Source: Saksenaea vasiformis B4078 (Eukaryota > Mucoromycota > Mucoromycetes > Mucorales > Saksenaeaceae). From it: a DNA stretch of 64,000 nt. The notes below the pieces were generated by a model. The model was not told where the DNA came from, searched no databases, and was given only the letters and a program-made list of their open reading frames with translations. The position numbers were made by a program, and so were the translations under genes. Positions 1-10,034 of this stretch are shown here, one piece after another. Each line of letters starts with the position of its first letter. Position 1 is the stretch's first letter. Where the stretch lies: assembly GCA_000697055.1 (NCBI GenBank), contig JNDT01001937.1:434001-498000 (forward strand), given 5' to 3'.

Positions 1-216
1 TAGAGAGACTAGAGAGAAAACGGGGGCGCGCGGATGCAGTTCCGATGACCGGTGTGATTGGACACCTGACTATGATGCGGTGTTGCAAACCGTTTTCAAC
101 GCCTCTATTTTTGTTATTCAAACCAGAAAAAGATGTATGTAAAAATATTTATACCTTACCTTTTTCTTTTTGCATCTTCTTTTTTCCTCTTCTTCTTCTT
201 CCTTATTCCTCTTTCA

Positions 217-726
217 ATGACAAAACATCATCATTCCAGTAGCAGATCCAGTAATGAAAATGGTCCTTCACCTTCTCTTTATTCCTCTTCCTCAACATAC
301 GCATCATCTGTCAAATCCATGGCATGCCCAATTTCACATAATGACGATATAACGTCCTATACCACAACTACGTATATCCTCGCAGCAATTCCACGCAGTA
401 CCAATTCTTCCGAATGCAATTCCTCTCAAAAACAGAATCCTATTACAGAAGCGCCGACGGATATCTCATTATACTGGGAAGAGACGGGTCTCGCGTTGGA
501 TTTAGCAGATGACGATTTAGTACTCAGAAAAGTAACAACGAAAAGCAAAGCAACGCAATGGATTAAAGACAAATTGCATCGTCAACAATCGGCCGAGAAT
601 ATAAATCAGTCAATAATGACAAGTAGTAACCGTCGACCGGACATACAACAAATTAGATATCATGCTGTGAAACCAGCACGACACATCGCGTCGCTTGTAA
701 GAAAATGGTCCCCTTTCAAACCATAA
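217..726 (+). CDS. Small hypothetical protein, serine-rich N-terminus
   Basis: Single-exon frame of 169 residues from the ATG at 217. A longer frame starts at 133, but its extra 28 residues are a Phe/Leu run encoded by a pyrimidine tract that looks like promoter sequence, so I prefer 217. The N-terminal third is His/Ser-rich and low in complexity. The C-terminal half is mixed-charge and looks folded (WEETGLALDLADDDLVLR), and the tail is basic (VRKWSPFKP). No domain is recognised and no function is proposed. A composition unlike random sequence and a clean stop support a real gene. An upstream exon cannot be excluded. Confidence 0.6.
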   Translation: MTKHHHSSSRSSNENGPSPSLYSSSSTYASSVKSMACPISHNDDITSYTTTTYILAAIPRSTNSSECNSSQKQNPITEAPTDISLYWEETGLALDLADDDLVLRKVTTKSKATQWIKDKLHRQQSAENINQSIMTSSNRRPDIQQIRYHAVKPARHIASLVRKWSPFKP

Positions 727-1014
727 CGCCCCTTCCCCTTATTCCCCCTCGTAAAGAAAATGCATTTCATTGTATATAGCTGTAAAGAAACAAGGTATAT
801 AAAGATTTCCAACATCGACTCATCTTTTTTTTTTCTATGTTGACCTGGAAATGAAATAGCAAGAACATTCTTTTGTTTTCCGGAAGAGAATCTATTTAAC
901 CTCAGATTTTTAACTTTTACCCGTAAACTTACCGGATAGGATAAAGGCATAGAATGCATCAAATAATCTGAGTGACATTGAATAGGTTCTGAAACAGATA
1001 GAAAGCATGTACAT

Positions 1015-2594
1015 TTATTCAAATGAATCGGGATACAGAACGTTGTCGGCAAACACGGAGGTGCACATGAGGTCCCATAATTCTCTCGGCAAATTTCGGT
1101 GTGCCAATGCCTCCAACGTCATCTTGCTGTTCACCAACATCTGCTTTTCCATCAGCAATTTTACATGATCTGTAAGTATCCGATCTTGTTCTTCATTCTC
1201 GGCATACGTCTGCAGATTATTTGCCAGTTGATCGAAAAATAATTCGCTGCTATAGTAGTAAAAAAAAACGTGTTGGTTATCTATCATGAAAAATATCACA
1301 TGCAGATAAAACCTACGCTTCCATGATTTTGGTCATCGTGGAAGTTTCCATCTTTTTCCGTGAAAAGAGTGAAAATAGTTGTTTTTGGATAGTTTTTGCT
1401 ATAACCGGTTGTTTCTCTGCCCGCCTGCATTTGCGCTCTGTGTCAACAATCACCTATATAAGCAAAAACGTGCACCGTTTTACCTTCTATCAAAGTGGCG
1501 CTCTTCTACTTGATTTCCAAGAGATGCATTTGCCCTAATGAACATGGATGTAAACATTTGCCTATTCCTTTACTTTTGCCATAATGTAGTTTTCACCTTG
1601 ATGTCTCTGTTGGAGCTGAAACAGGTTCCTCGTCTGTTTGCTGCGTGGTATCGCCCACAGGCACAGAAATTTGTGGCTCCCTAGATTCCTTTCTTTAGCT
1701 CAACTAAGCCAGTGGTGTGATAAAAAAAAATTACCCAAATGATTCATCCAGATCATACATAGAAGCGTCGTCATCCCACCCTATCTGCTGCTGCTGCTGT
1801 TGTTGTTTCTCCACTGCTTCGGCTGTTAAGGAATCTTGTGTTTGCTGATCCTTCGTTTGCATAACTTCTGGTGACCTTTCCTCCTCCACGGCTACTTGTT
1901 CTTCCAAGTGTGCAGACCTGGGTGATGTAACGCTTCCCTTACTGAGTGTAGGGCTAAATTCGAAAATAATCGATGACTGGTCAAAATCATGCGGCGTTGG
2001 TGGTTGCCATCCCCGTGTAGGATCTTGGGTCGATGCACGATGACCTCTAAAGTTATCTTCTGATGCAGCCACGGCGCTTATTGCATTACGCTCTCTACGG
2101 TCTAAGTGGCTGAATTCACTAAAATCCGTGTCCGTGTGGTAACTTATTTCTGTTAGGGTATCATCGTTGTCAGTCAACTCAGGGTGTTTATTTCGCCGTC
2201 GTCGAAATGCGAGATCAAGAGGTTCGCGTCCAACCTTTGGCACTTGCCGCCTCAACTTTTCAAATCGTTGCTCAAACGCTGCCATGGGATCTAAAAATGG
2301 TGAAGTAGCGACGCGATCTGTTCTGTCTTCTGTTCGATCGTCTGCTGAATTCTCGTGATCATTGGTTAATCGCGATTCCCGATTCGAAGCTGGTGATGGC
2401 GAGTGTGGTACTACGAGCAAGACAAGTTGGAATCCCCTGCCGTTATGAACGAATGGCTTACATCGACTTAGTATGCGTAACAGTTCACTTGGTGTGCCAA
2501 TCTCATTTAGCGTTGATCGTCGTCGGTTATACGTGCTGTAGGGTGAATCTGATTCGAATGATGCATTTGATTGTTTGCGTACAGGAATCTTCAT
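1015..2594 (-). CDS. CENPT: CENP-T kinetochore protein
   Basis: Inner-kinetochore component that binds centromeric chromatin through a C-terminal histone fold (with CENP-W) and recruits the Ndc80 complex through its N-terminus. Six exons in minus order: 2594-2462, 2410-1735, 1680-1597, 1534-1510, 1453-1317, 1249-1015; all phases close to 429 aa. The N-terminus has the short helical motif TPSELLRIL followed by a long disordered acidic/Ser-Pro region with a poly-Gln run, as in CENP-T. The last about 100 residues form the histone fold: LFSLFSRKKM, then MEASELFFDQLANNLQTYAE, LLMEKQMLVN and the terminal HRNLPRELWDL...ADNVLYPDSFE. This matches the conserved CENP-T C-terminus, including the final loop. 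The junction between exons 4 and 5 uses a weak donor (GTAGAA) and is the least certain. Family assignment rests on recognising the C-terminal pattern. Confidence 0.85.
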
Positions 2595-4575
2595 GTGAAT
2601 GAACGACAGTGAAAAGCGTTTTCTTTTCTGAGTCTGCGACAGAAATGGAAAGAAATTATTTCGATTGCAGCACATGATTCAACCAAGTTGTACCTTATGA
2701 AACGTTCACATTAACATGCTCTCCTTTAGAGCGATGTTTACGTTGTTAAAAAAAAGAAAAGGCGTTTAACGTAAATTATAATAGTTCCCTGTCCGAAACG
2801 TAAGAGTGACACGATAAATCACTAATTGTAAGAGATTGTGCAGAACCACACGTCCGGCTGATGCAAAAAGAAATAGGCTATCGTTAACTCTACATAAAGC
2901 GACATTGCAGTGTATCTTTTTGCATAGTCTTTCCAAGATACACCGCTGCAGCTGGTTAAGGAATAACTTTGGAGAATAAGCTTTAATAGGATAGGTAGTT
3001 GATCCAGTCCATCAATTCTGCTCTAAACGCATTATCGAAATTATATCGACTGATTGTACATGAAGCAAACTAGCATATCGAGCTGGTTGATACTACGCTT
3101 ACAGCTTGCCAGGAGTCGACATGTCTATGACTAATTTCGTATCATTTGCGTGCGCTTTCACCTCTGCCTTCAAAGGTTTCAGTATTACCGCATCTTCTAC
3201 GCTTTATCGTCATATGCAAGCGCAAATAGTCATCATCGAGTATTTTAATCCGACAAAAAGAGATACGCTGTTCCCCTTTTGTCATTTGTATGCGCGTAAA
3301 GAATTCTCAGAGTTTGAACGAGTGCCATCCACGCGATTGTGTGTACTTAAGATAGCTTGCAGCATAATAACGCAACCACATGCTCCTTCTATGTAATTCT
3401 GGGGGTATTTCACATGGATACGCGCTCCATTGGCGTCAAACGTTTTGAGAAGTAACATCTTCAGATTAGGCCTTCCAGGTAAGTAGGTAGTAGTAGCAGT
3501 AGGATAGTGTTTCCTGCCATCTTTCACTTCTATCACCCTCAGCATAGTCGCCATGGCTTTTATCTGCTTGTCTAATGTTTACGCATTATTGCATAGTTAA
3601 CAACGGCCCTCAGACACGGCCATATGGCTGTACGTTGTCTTGGGTTCCGTTGTCTTGGGTTCTGGCAGATCACATTCCAGCTCTTGTCATGTATTACATT
3701 AACGCAATCTCAATAAAAATAGCCAAGTGTTAACCAAAGTTAGAGTTATTGGCGTCATCTCGCAAGATGTGTAGTATTCGACTGGCTTCTTTTGGCTGTC
3801 AATTGAGGAAGAGTTTTGGCAAATAACTATGCTTCTACGATGGCTATTCTGCAAACAACATCTGCATATTCTTTACGTGGTTTACGATATTCATTAGTCA
3901 CGGCCAAGGTGTTGTAACCTCGCGACTGTACTTATCAACTACAATGGCCCTGAACTTAAAGACATGGTGAGCTCTCTATGGCTCTATAGGATAGGTCATC
4001 ACGAAAACAGATGATGAGTCTATCTCTTCAACAGTTGACCTGAAACGACTATCGTGAACTCTTTACTATTCTTGAACAAATCAATCTCTAGATGCTCACT
4101 GCAGATGTCAGTGCATCCCACTATGTTATTGTCATCTATCCTTCTTGTAGATTTTTTTTGGCTCTTAGCGACATGCAATAACGTACTGTATTGAATATGT
4201 AAAAAGAAGATATTGCAGATAGCTAGTATGACGGGGACTATAAATTTCGGTTATTTCAAAGACCTGTAGCTGATTAGCATTGCAAATTGAAAACATATCA
4301 GCTATTGTGGCATCATATCTCTTCCATTAGTTTATAAATGGTTGGTAAGGCGTTTATCGAGCATCACTAAGAAGTGGATTACTCATCGTACCACAGAAAG
4401 TTCGAGCTCTGTAAAATAGAAGTGTTAAAGGACACTGTATTACTCAGCATTTCGTTAGTAGACACAAATCCCGCTTCATGGGTGTGTTGTCATTGGCAGT
4501 TCGGATTACGCAAAACCTTCTTGAGCAACCTTTATATAAGTCCTCACCGATCCACCAACGAGGTCAAACTTACCA
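2595..4575. other. Intergenic, no supported gene
   Basis: Two overlapping short open frames exist (3106-3396 plus and 3282-3554 minus), but neither has a recognisable domain, splice context or codon pattern. There is a short tandem copy of TTGTCTTGGGTTC near 3638-3662. A TATA-like TTTATATAAG near 4532 probably belongs to the downstream oxidoreductase. Otherwise nothing was seen. Confidence 0.5.
4532..4540 (+). promoter_or_regulatory. TATA-like element of the OYE gene
   Basis: TTTATATAAG lies about 40 bp upstream of the ATG at 4576 in otherwise unstructured sequence. The spacing fits a core promoter with a very short leader. Inferred from motif and position only. Confidence 0.4.
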
Positions 4576-5843
4576 ATGCAGATCCCTCCACAAGCGTCAA
4601 ATGCTAGGGTACCACCAGGTACTGCGTTAAGCAAGACCGACTCATTGCTTTTTACGCCAAAAGAGATCAAGTCGTTAACTTTGCACAATCGTATTGTTGT
4701 GTCGCCCATGTGCATGTATAGCGCGGAAGATGGCTATCCCAATGATTACCACTTGGCACATTATTCTTCATTTGCTTTCAAGGGTGTGGGCTTGGTTTTC
4801 TTCGAGGCAACAGCTGTTGAACCGCGAGGTCGGATTTCACCGCACGACCTAGGCATTTGGTCAGACGACCATATTGAAGCTTTCCGAAGAGTCGCTGCGA
4901 GTATCAAGGCTAACGGGGCAGCTTCAGCCATTCAGATCGCGCATGCCGGCCGCAAAGCCTCTACAGCATCACCTTTTGACGAGACAAATCCTGGAAAATT
5001 ACTCTCGAGGGAAGAAGGCGGTTGGTCCGACAACGTGTGGGGCCCCTCCGATCTTCCATTTAACGAAAATTACGCCGTCCCTCATGCCGTATCCGTTGAA
5101 GAAATCCATGAACTAGTTCAACGGTTCAAAGAAGCTGCTGTTCGTGCTGACAAAGCAGGAATTGATGTACTGGAAATCCACGGTGCACACGGGTAATACT
5201 TTTGACGTTGTAAAGAACTACAGCTTACCCCTTTCCTTACAGCTATCTGATCCACAATTTCTTATCCGGAAATTCCAATAAGCGTACAGACGAATATGGT
5301 GGCTCACTTGAGAACCGTATGCGGTTCGCACTTGAAGTCGCACGAGCGGTGCGAGCAGTGTGGCCATCACAGAAGCCCTTGTTCTTCCGAGTATCCGCGA
5401 CAGATTATAGAAATTATGAACCTTTTGGAGGTGATCCAGATGGTTGGGATGTGAATCAAACAATTGCGCTGGCGAAAGAACTGAAACAGATCGGTGTGGA
5501 TCTCATCGATTGCTCCAGCGGTGGTAACTTGCCTATCGTCAAGTATCCTGTTGCCCCATTGTATCAAGTACCATTTTCCGCCAAGATTAAAGGCGAAGCT
5601 GAAATCGAGACAGGCGCCGTTGGTATCATCACTGAGCCTAAGGATGCAGAGGATATTTTGAGGAAATCCGAAGCTGATCTGATATTCATCGCCCGTGAAT
5701 TTTTACGTGATAGTTCCTGGGTATTATTTGCTGGTCAGGAACTTGGTGTGGATATCAAGTGGCCTAACCAATATCAACGAGCCAAACGTCTTTTACGAAC
5801 TGACCCTGGACAAAAAGAGCCAAAAGGAGTATCCATACCATGA
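4576..5843 (+). CDS. NADH:flavin oxidoreductase / Old Yellow Enzyme, YqjM-like
   Basis: FMN-dependent ene-reductase that reduces activated C=C bonds with NAD(P)H. Two exons, 4576-5192 and 5243-5843, give 405 aa, the usual size for this TIM-barrel family. YqjM-class signatures are visible: [17 protein letters not shown] near residues 37-53 (flavin-tuning Cys46 and Tyr48), [10 protein letters not shown], the substrate-binding pair HGAHG (His202/His205), the [14 protein letters not shown] loop, and IAREFLRD near the C-terminus. The usual FLSP..SN segment reads FLSGNSN here. The Met at 4576 is chosen because it precedes the conserved [10 protein letters not shown] start of the barrel by about 25 residues. 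A TATA-like box lies 40 bp upstream. Physiological substrate unknown. Confidence 0.93.
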
Positions 5844-6130
5844 GATAAAAAGAAAAGCATTAAAATAGAATTATTTTTTCCAGTAATGGATTAGGATGTG
5901 TATCATTACTTTGTCTCATGCTTTAGTAAACAAATGGGAGTAAATAAATATATAATGGTTTGGATAAATATTTGGAATAATTAGGAGGCAGGATCTCGAT
6001 ATACGTGGAACAACTACAAGGGCCACAAGGTACGGAGACGAAATAAGCAACGGCTAGGTGTCTATGGCAATGATTTGGATGCTGATGGTGCAAAAATCAC
6101 CGGGACTTGGACAAAAATGAGAGTAACTTC
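5844..6130. other. 3' flank of the OYE gene, nothing else seen
   Basis: AT-rich downstream sequence with no credible coding frame, leading into the minisatellite that starts near 6132. Confidence 0.4.
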
Positions 6131-6131
6131 T

Positions 6132-6590
6132 GATCATAATAATCGCGAAACGGTGCATCCAGACCCCAGTGTCTTTTGATCGTAACAATCGCAAGACGTA
6201 TACCCTCAGATCCCAAAGAAATTTTCGATCGTAATGATCGCAAGACATATACTCTCAAATCCCAAAATAATTTTCGATCGTAATAACGGCAAGACATAGA
6301 CCCCAAATCTCAAAGCGCTTTCTGATCGCAATGACCGCCAGATGGTGCCCTCGGATCCCGGGATATCCTCTCATCGTAACGATCGCGACACATAAATCCT
6401 TAGATCCCAAAATGCCTTCTGATCGCAACAATCGCAAGACGTATGCCCTCAGATCCCAAAGTGTCCCTTTCATCGTAATGATCGGGACACATAAACCCTC
6501 AGATCCCAAAGTATTTCTTGATCGTAATGAGCGTAAGACATAAGCCCTCAGATTCCAAAGTATCTTTTGATCGTAATGACCGTTAGGGAC
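6132..6590. repeat. Minisatellite, about 49-bp unit, ten copies
   Basis: Imperfect direct repeats with unit starts (GATCGTAA or CATCGTAA) at about 6132, 6178, 6227, 6276, 6324, 6372, 6421, 6471, 6520 and 6569, so the period is 46-50 bp and mostly 49. Each unit carries a GATCGYAAYRATCGC block, a CAAGACATA block and a CCCTCAGATCCCAAA block, followed by a T-rich spacer. Because 49 is not a multiple of three, the repetitive peptides in minus-strand open frames here change frame from unit to unit and are not a repeat protein. Confidence 0.9.
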
Positions 6591-7500
6591 GTGTTGTGAC
6601 GAAGTAAAATACGTCAAAGAACATTGCAAAGCCTAAATGACTGTTTCAGTCATGAAGATCGCGATTGCGCAAAGGAGAGGTGTAAAAAGCACACGCAACT
6701 TCGATGGGAATTTACCGCGGCCTTTGTGTAACGTCGACTGCGAAAATCTGAGATAAGTCTGGACCTTCTCGCCTCTAAACAGTTCGCTTTGTTGAGCTTA
6801 GTGCATCGTTTAGTTCTCTCACCTATTATCTGCTTTTTAAATGTTAAATATCTGGAAGTCATTGAAGAAACAGATGCTTTGAAGTTGTGCTGAACATACC
6901 TTAAGGTGGTACAAAAATAGTAACGCATAGTGGATTTCGGACATGAATAAACCCAGACGGAAGGATTCATACAACGCACGTCAAAGCAAAAGCTTATATC
7001 AACCTGCACCTGCTGTCTTGAGTGTGCAAAATTGGAAAAATTAGTTTGCTCTAAGCTATAAAACATGGGGTTGCTGGATTTTTACATCTATACATGTCAA
7101 CATAGCTGAATATCATGTGAAATATATGGTTCCTGTTTGACTTCCCGATATCCATCTGGAACATAATCTAAGCACCAATCGTACACACACCTCTTGTCCA
7201 GTTGCCAGGTTCTGAACAAGATGGCACTTCTCAAATGTCGAGACATGCTCGTAAAATGAAAGAACAGTACCTTAAACTGAACATTGGATAGTAAGTTGAG
7301 AAACTTTGATAACAAATCTGCTATTGGAAAGAGACCTGATAGTTGATGCTATGTACATTGACTAACGCAGTGGCGCGTTGTCCTTTAATAGATGTGGTCT
7401 CTCTGGAAGTTCCTCAAAAATATGCCCCCCAGAGGGAGCGATAACAATAATTCAGTACAAAGTTGAACGATCATAATTCAGTATTTCTCTATTCTAACCG
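6591..7500. other. Intergenic, no supported gene
   Basis: A 138-codon open frame on the minus strand (6650-7066) has no recognisable domain, an odd composition and no splice signals placing it in a larger gene. I do not support it as a gene. Confidence 0.35.
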
Positions 7501-7514
7501 TGCACAGGAAAGAA

Positions 7515-8091
7515 CAAAAGATGTCGTTAGTGAACTACAAAAATGGAAATCGACGTGGGGTCAGTTTAGCTATGGAATTAGCTTTGATCCTTTACACTCA
7601 CCTATTCCAGTCGAAGCTCTCGGCTTCCTATTTCTTTTTTTTTTTTTTTTTGCAATAGTTACGACATGATCTAACCGTCGCGAACTTCTGTTGCTCGTAT
7701 TATTTGATTTTCGATATTCGCAGACAGGACATGTGGACGTGAGTTTGTGAATGCCCCTCCAAGGTTGACTATAATTAAGCGTGCATGGGTCTCGGTCCTT
7801 TTCAGTATGATAGGCGATCATTGCGGTTTAACACTGGTGTATTAGTCAGTAACAGCTGCTCACGTATTTGGTAACGAGACAACAACGCCGGTCGAAACAT
7901 TCACAACTTGGCAATGCTGTCCATTCTTGCCGACCGTACGCCAGACTAACTCCACATGTCCAGTCTGCGAATGTCAAGGATCAAATAATCCAAGCAACAG
8001 AAGCTCGCGACGATTAGACAATGTCGTAAGTATCACAAAACATCATTTCCATCGCTGTAGGCTTTGTTGTAGTTCACTAACGACATCTTTT
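7515..8091. repeat. Long imperfect inverted repeat (fold-back element)
   Basis: The outer arms 7515-7540 and 8066-8091 are an exact 25-bp reverse-complement match. The inner arms 7650-7737 and 7952-8040 are about 88 bp, highly similar in reverse complement, and both contain ACATGTCC...TCTGCGAAT and GCAACAGAAG.TCGCGACG. The spacer is about 214 bp. The left arm is longer between its two blocks because of an extra segment that includes a poly-T tract. Translated towards the spacer or away from it, both inner arms give a peptide with TCPVCE...SNRSSRRLD, so the duplicated sequence may once have been coding. It resembles a fold-back/MITE-like remnant. No terminal target duplication was confirmed. 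Confidence 0.75.
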
Positions 8092-8329
8092 TTCCTTTGC
8101 GACATTCATTTTGGGAAAAACAGTGTCTCCAATGTAATTGTAGTGATTTGATCATTGTTTTTATTTTGGACAATTAGATGCAGTGCATGTTTTCCGTGAA
8201 ACAGAAGTCCAGTTCTGATAAACATTCGCACCCCAAACCATTAAAAATCACTAAATAAGGCTTATGTATATAGAGAACATGCGGGAATCGCAGTATAAAT
8301 TATAATCAGACGGTCGGTCAGGAAAATAC

Positions 8330-9676
8330 TCAATGCGCGGTAGCGGCTGACTTTTTACTTGAGAAAAGCTTGCTCAGCGATATTTTTTTGCTAGCCATAG
8401 CTTTTGTAACGAAATTCCGTTCCTTAGTAGATTTTGTTGGCACAGGCGGCGGAGGTTTGGGTTTTCCAAGAACTGCAATTTTAGAAGGGAGAGATCGACT
8501 TTTTGTGATAGTCAGCTCTGGTTCTTGCCAAGACGACTGGCTACAGGCGTATGAGCTTGTAGAAGATCGCTTCTGAGAGGGAAGGCAACGGGGAGCGATG
8601 TTTTTGCTTATTGGTCGAAACGTTGAAACACTGGATGCCGTTTTTCCATTAGTCGTTCTGTCATGACTTGATGACGCTATGTCGTGTTCGTCGTCATGGC
8701 GCAACATGGGAAAGCCGGGATCATTTGCTAGAAAAGCATTGGCAGGCGTGCGGTCTTTGCAGTATAGACAAAAAAGACTCGATCGGTTGTTCTTCGCGAA
8801 CCAACTTTCCCATGGTCTATTGTCGACCTCACTAAGGCTACTGCTGCTACTGTTAGTCCGACTGCAATTGTGTTTTTTCTTTTTATCCGCTGCTGACGAT
8901 TGTTTATGGTATTGGCTGTAATTACGTATCGGATCTGCACCATTGTGGCGCACAGCGTTATTGTGCGGCATTGAAAACCGTGAAGACGTTGATGAACTGG
9001 CATGTGGTGTAGGCATCGGATTAGCGGTCCTATTCGGCGAACTTATTCCAGCCGCCTTCGAGCAAGTATCACTAGTAATCGCAGGATCCACTTTGGCGTC
9101 GCTGTGTCGTCTGCGCAAGAGCGGTGCATGCATCTCTTCCTGTTCTTCAGACGCAATTGATGATTGCCTTGCATGTCGCTCTTTCATAGCTCCCTGGCCT
9201 CTCTGAAGTCCAGCGGGAACCGTACAAGGTGCTTCGCATTTCTGATGTGAATCTAATGGTGTCGGCATGCCGGGTCGTGCAGCAAATGTATAAAATAGTT
9301 CCTGCCGTGCTTCAAGGGATTGCTGCATGATACGAAGGCTCAGGATATTCATTGTATGCACGGCTTCGGATAGGCTAAGTGATTCACGCCGGTTCCAAGC
9401 CTGTGCGCATTGCAGCATGTGTTGCGAGTCAGCCAATTGTCTATCCAAGTAGCGATCGATGACACGCATCCAAACAAATCGAATATACTGATTATCTAGC
9501 TGATCTTGGTCATAGGTTGGAGAGGATTTGTCGAGGCGGTAGTTCATAAGCTGCTCTGTCCATGAGTGAATTAACTTCTCATATTCTTTTCTTATGTGAT
9601 CCGGATCAGCTAGAAGTGCTGCATGCGAAAGAGGCGATATAGATTCTGTCACAGGTATTGGCTCTGGGGGTGACAT
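8330..9676 (-). CDS. Hypothetical protein with proline-rich SH3-ligand-like motif
   Basis: Single-exon frame of 448 aa from the ATG at 9676, which begins MSPPEPIPVTES. The frame is open 37 codons further upstream, but that part looks non-coding. The first about 150 residues are predicted helical and well ordered (RKEYEKLIHSWTEQLMNYRL, then RFVWMRVIDRYLDRQLADSQ). The remainder is Ser/Arg-rich and disordered, with a cluster FCLYCKDRTPANAF and a polyproline stretch GKPKPPPPVPTK near residue 410, a plausible SH3 ligand. The C-terminus is basic (KKISLSKLFSSKKS). No family was recognised. A cytoskeletal or signalling adaptor would fit but is inference only. Confidence 0.75.
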   Translation of the reverse strand: MSPPEPIPVTESISPLSHAALLADPDHIRKEYEKLIHSWTEQLMNYRLDKSSPTYDQDQLDNQYIRFVWMRVIDRYLDRQLADSQHMLQCAQAWNRRESLSLSEAVHTMNILSLRIMQQSLEARQELFYTFAARPGMPTPLDSHQKCEAPCTVPAGLQRGQGAMKERHARQSSIASEEQEEMHAPLLRRRHSDAKVDPAITSDTCSKAAGISSPNRTANPMPTPHASSSTSSRFSMPHNNAVRHNGADPIRNYSQYHKQSSAADKKKKHNCSRTNSSSSSLSEVDNRPWESWFAKNNRSSLFCLYCKDRTPANAFLANDPGFPMLRHDDEHDIASSSHDRTTNGKTASSVSTFRPISKNIAPRCLPSQKRSSTSSYACSQSSWQEPELTITKSRSLPSKIAVLGKPKPPPPVPTKSTKERNFVTKAMASKKISLSKLFSSKKSAATAH

Positions 9677-10034
9677 GTCACAAAAGTTCTGGAAAGGTCG
9701 TACATTAGAGCGAAGCAAAAAGAAGGGCTCGTTATATGGTGAAACTGTAAAGATCGTATGCCAGATTTGACAAATATTACATTCCAAGGGATAATCTCAT
9801 GCTATCTACACCTGTAACACACGCGACAATTACGGTTACCATACTTTTACAAATTGACACCCTGAGCTTTTCTGTCGCCAGCAAAGACGAGTGCAGTCAC
9901 TTGCTTGTGATCGCCCATGCCGACTTCCGAATGGTGGGAAGCCTGGTGATAAAAAAAAGCTTACTTTGTTTTCCCCTTCTTTTCTTTTTCTCTTTTTCCG
10001 TTTTGATCAACGTTTTGCTCTCTGTTACTGTCCT
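9677..10034. promoter_or_regulatory. Divergent intergenic region
   Basis: About 360 bp lie between two divergently transcribed genes (8330-9676 minus and 10035-12549 plus). A pyrimidine-rich tract at 9965-10010 sits just before the downstream ATG. No TATA element is obvious. Confidence 0.35.

Noticed and set aside
1731..2675. Stand-alone 314-aa gene beginning at 2675
   Set aside because: A consensus intron at 2411-2461 and continuation through short exons to the CENP-T histone fold show it is only part of a longer gene starting at 2594.
6054..6629. Minus-strand frames with repeated LRAYVLRSLRS-like peptide, a possible repeat protein
   Set aside because: The DNA unit is mostly 49 bp, so each unit shifts frame. 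The frames are by-products of the minisatellite.
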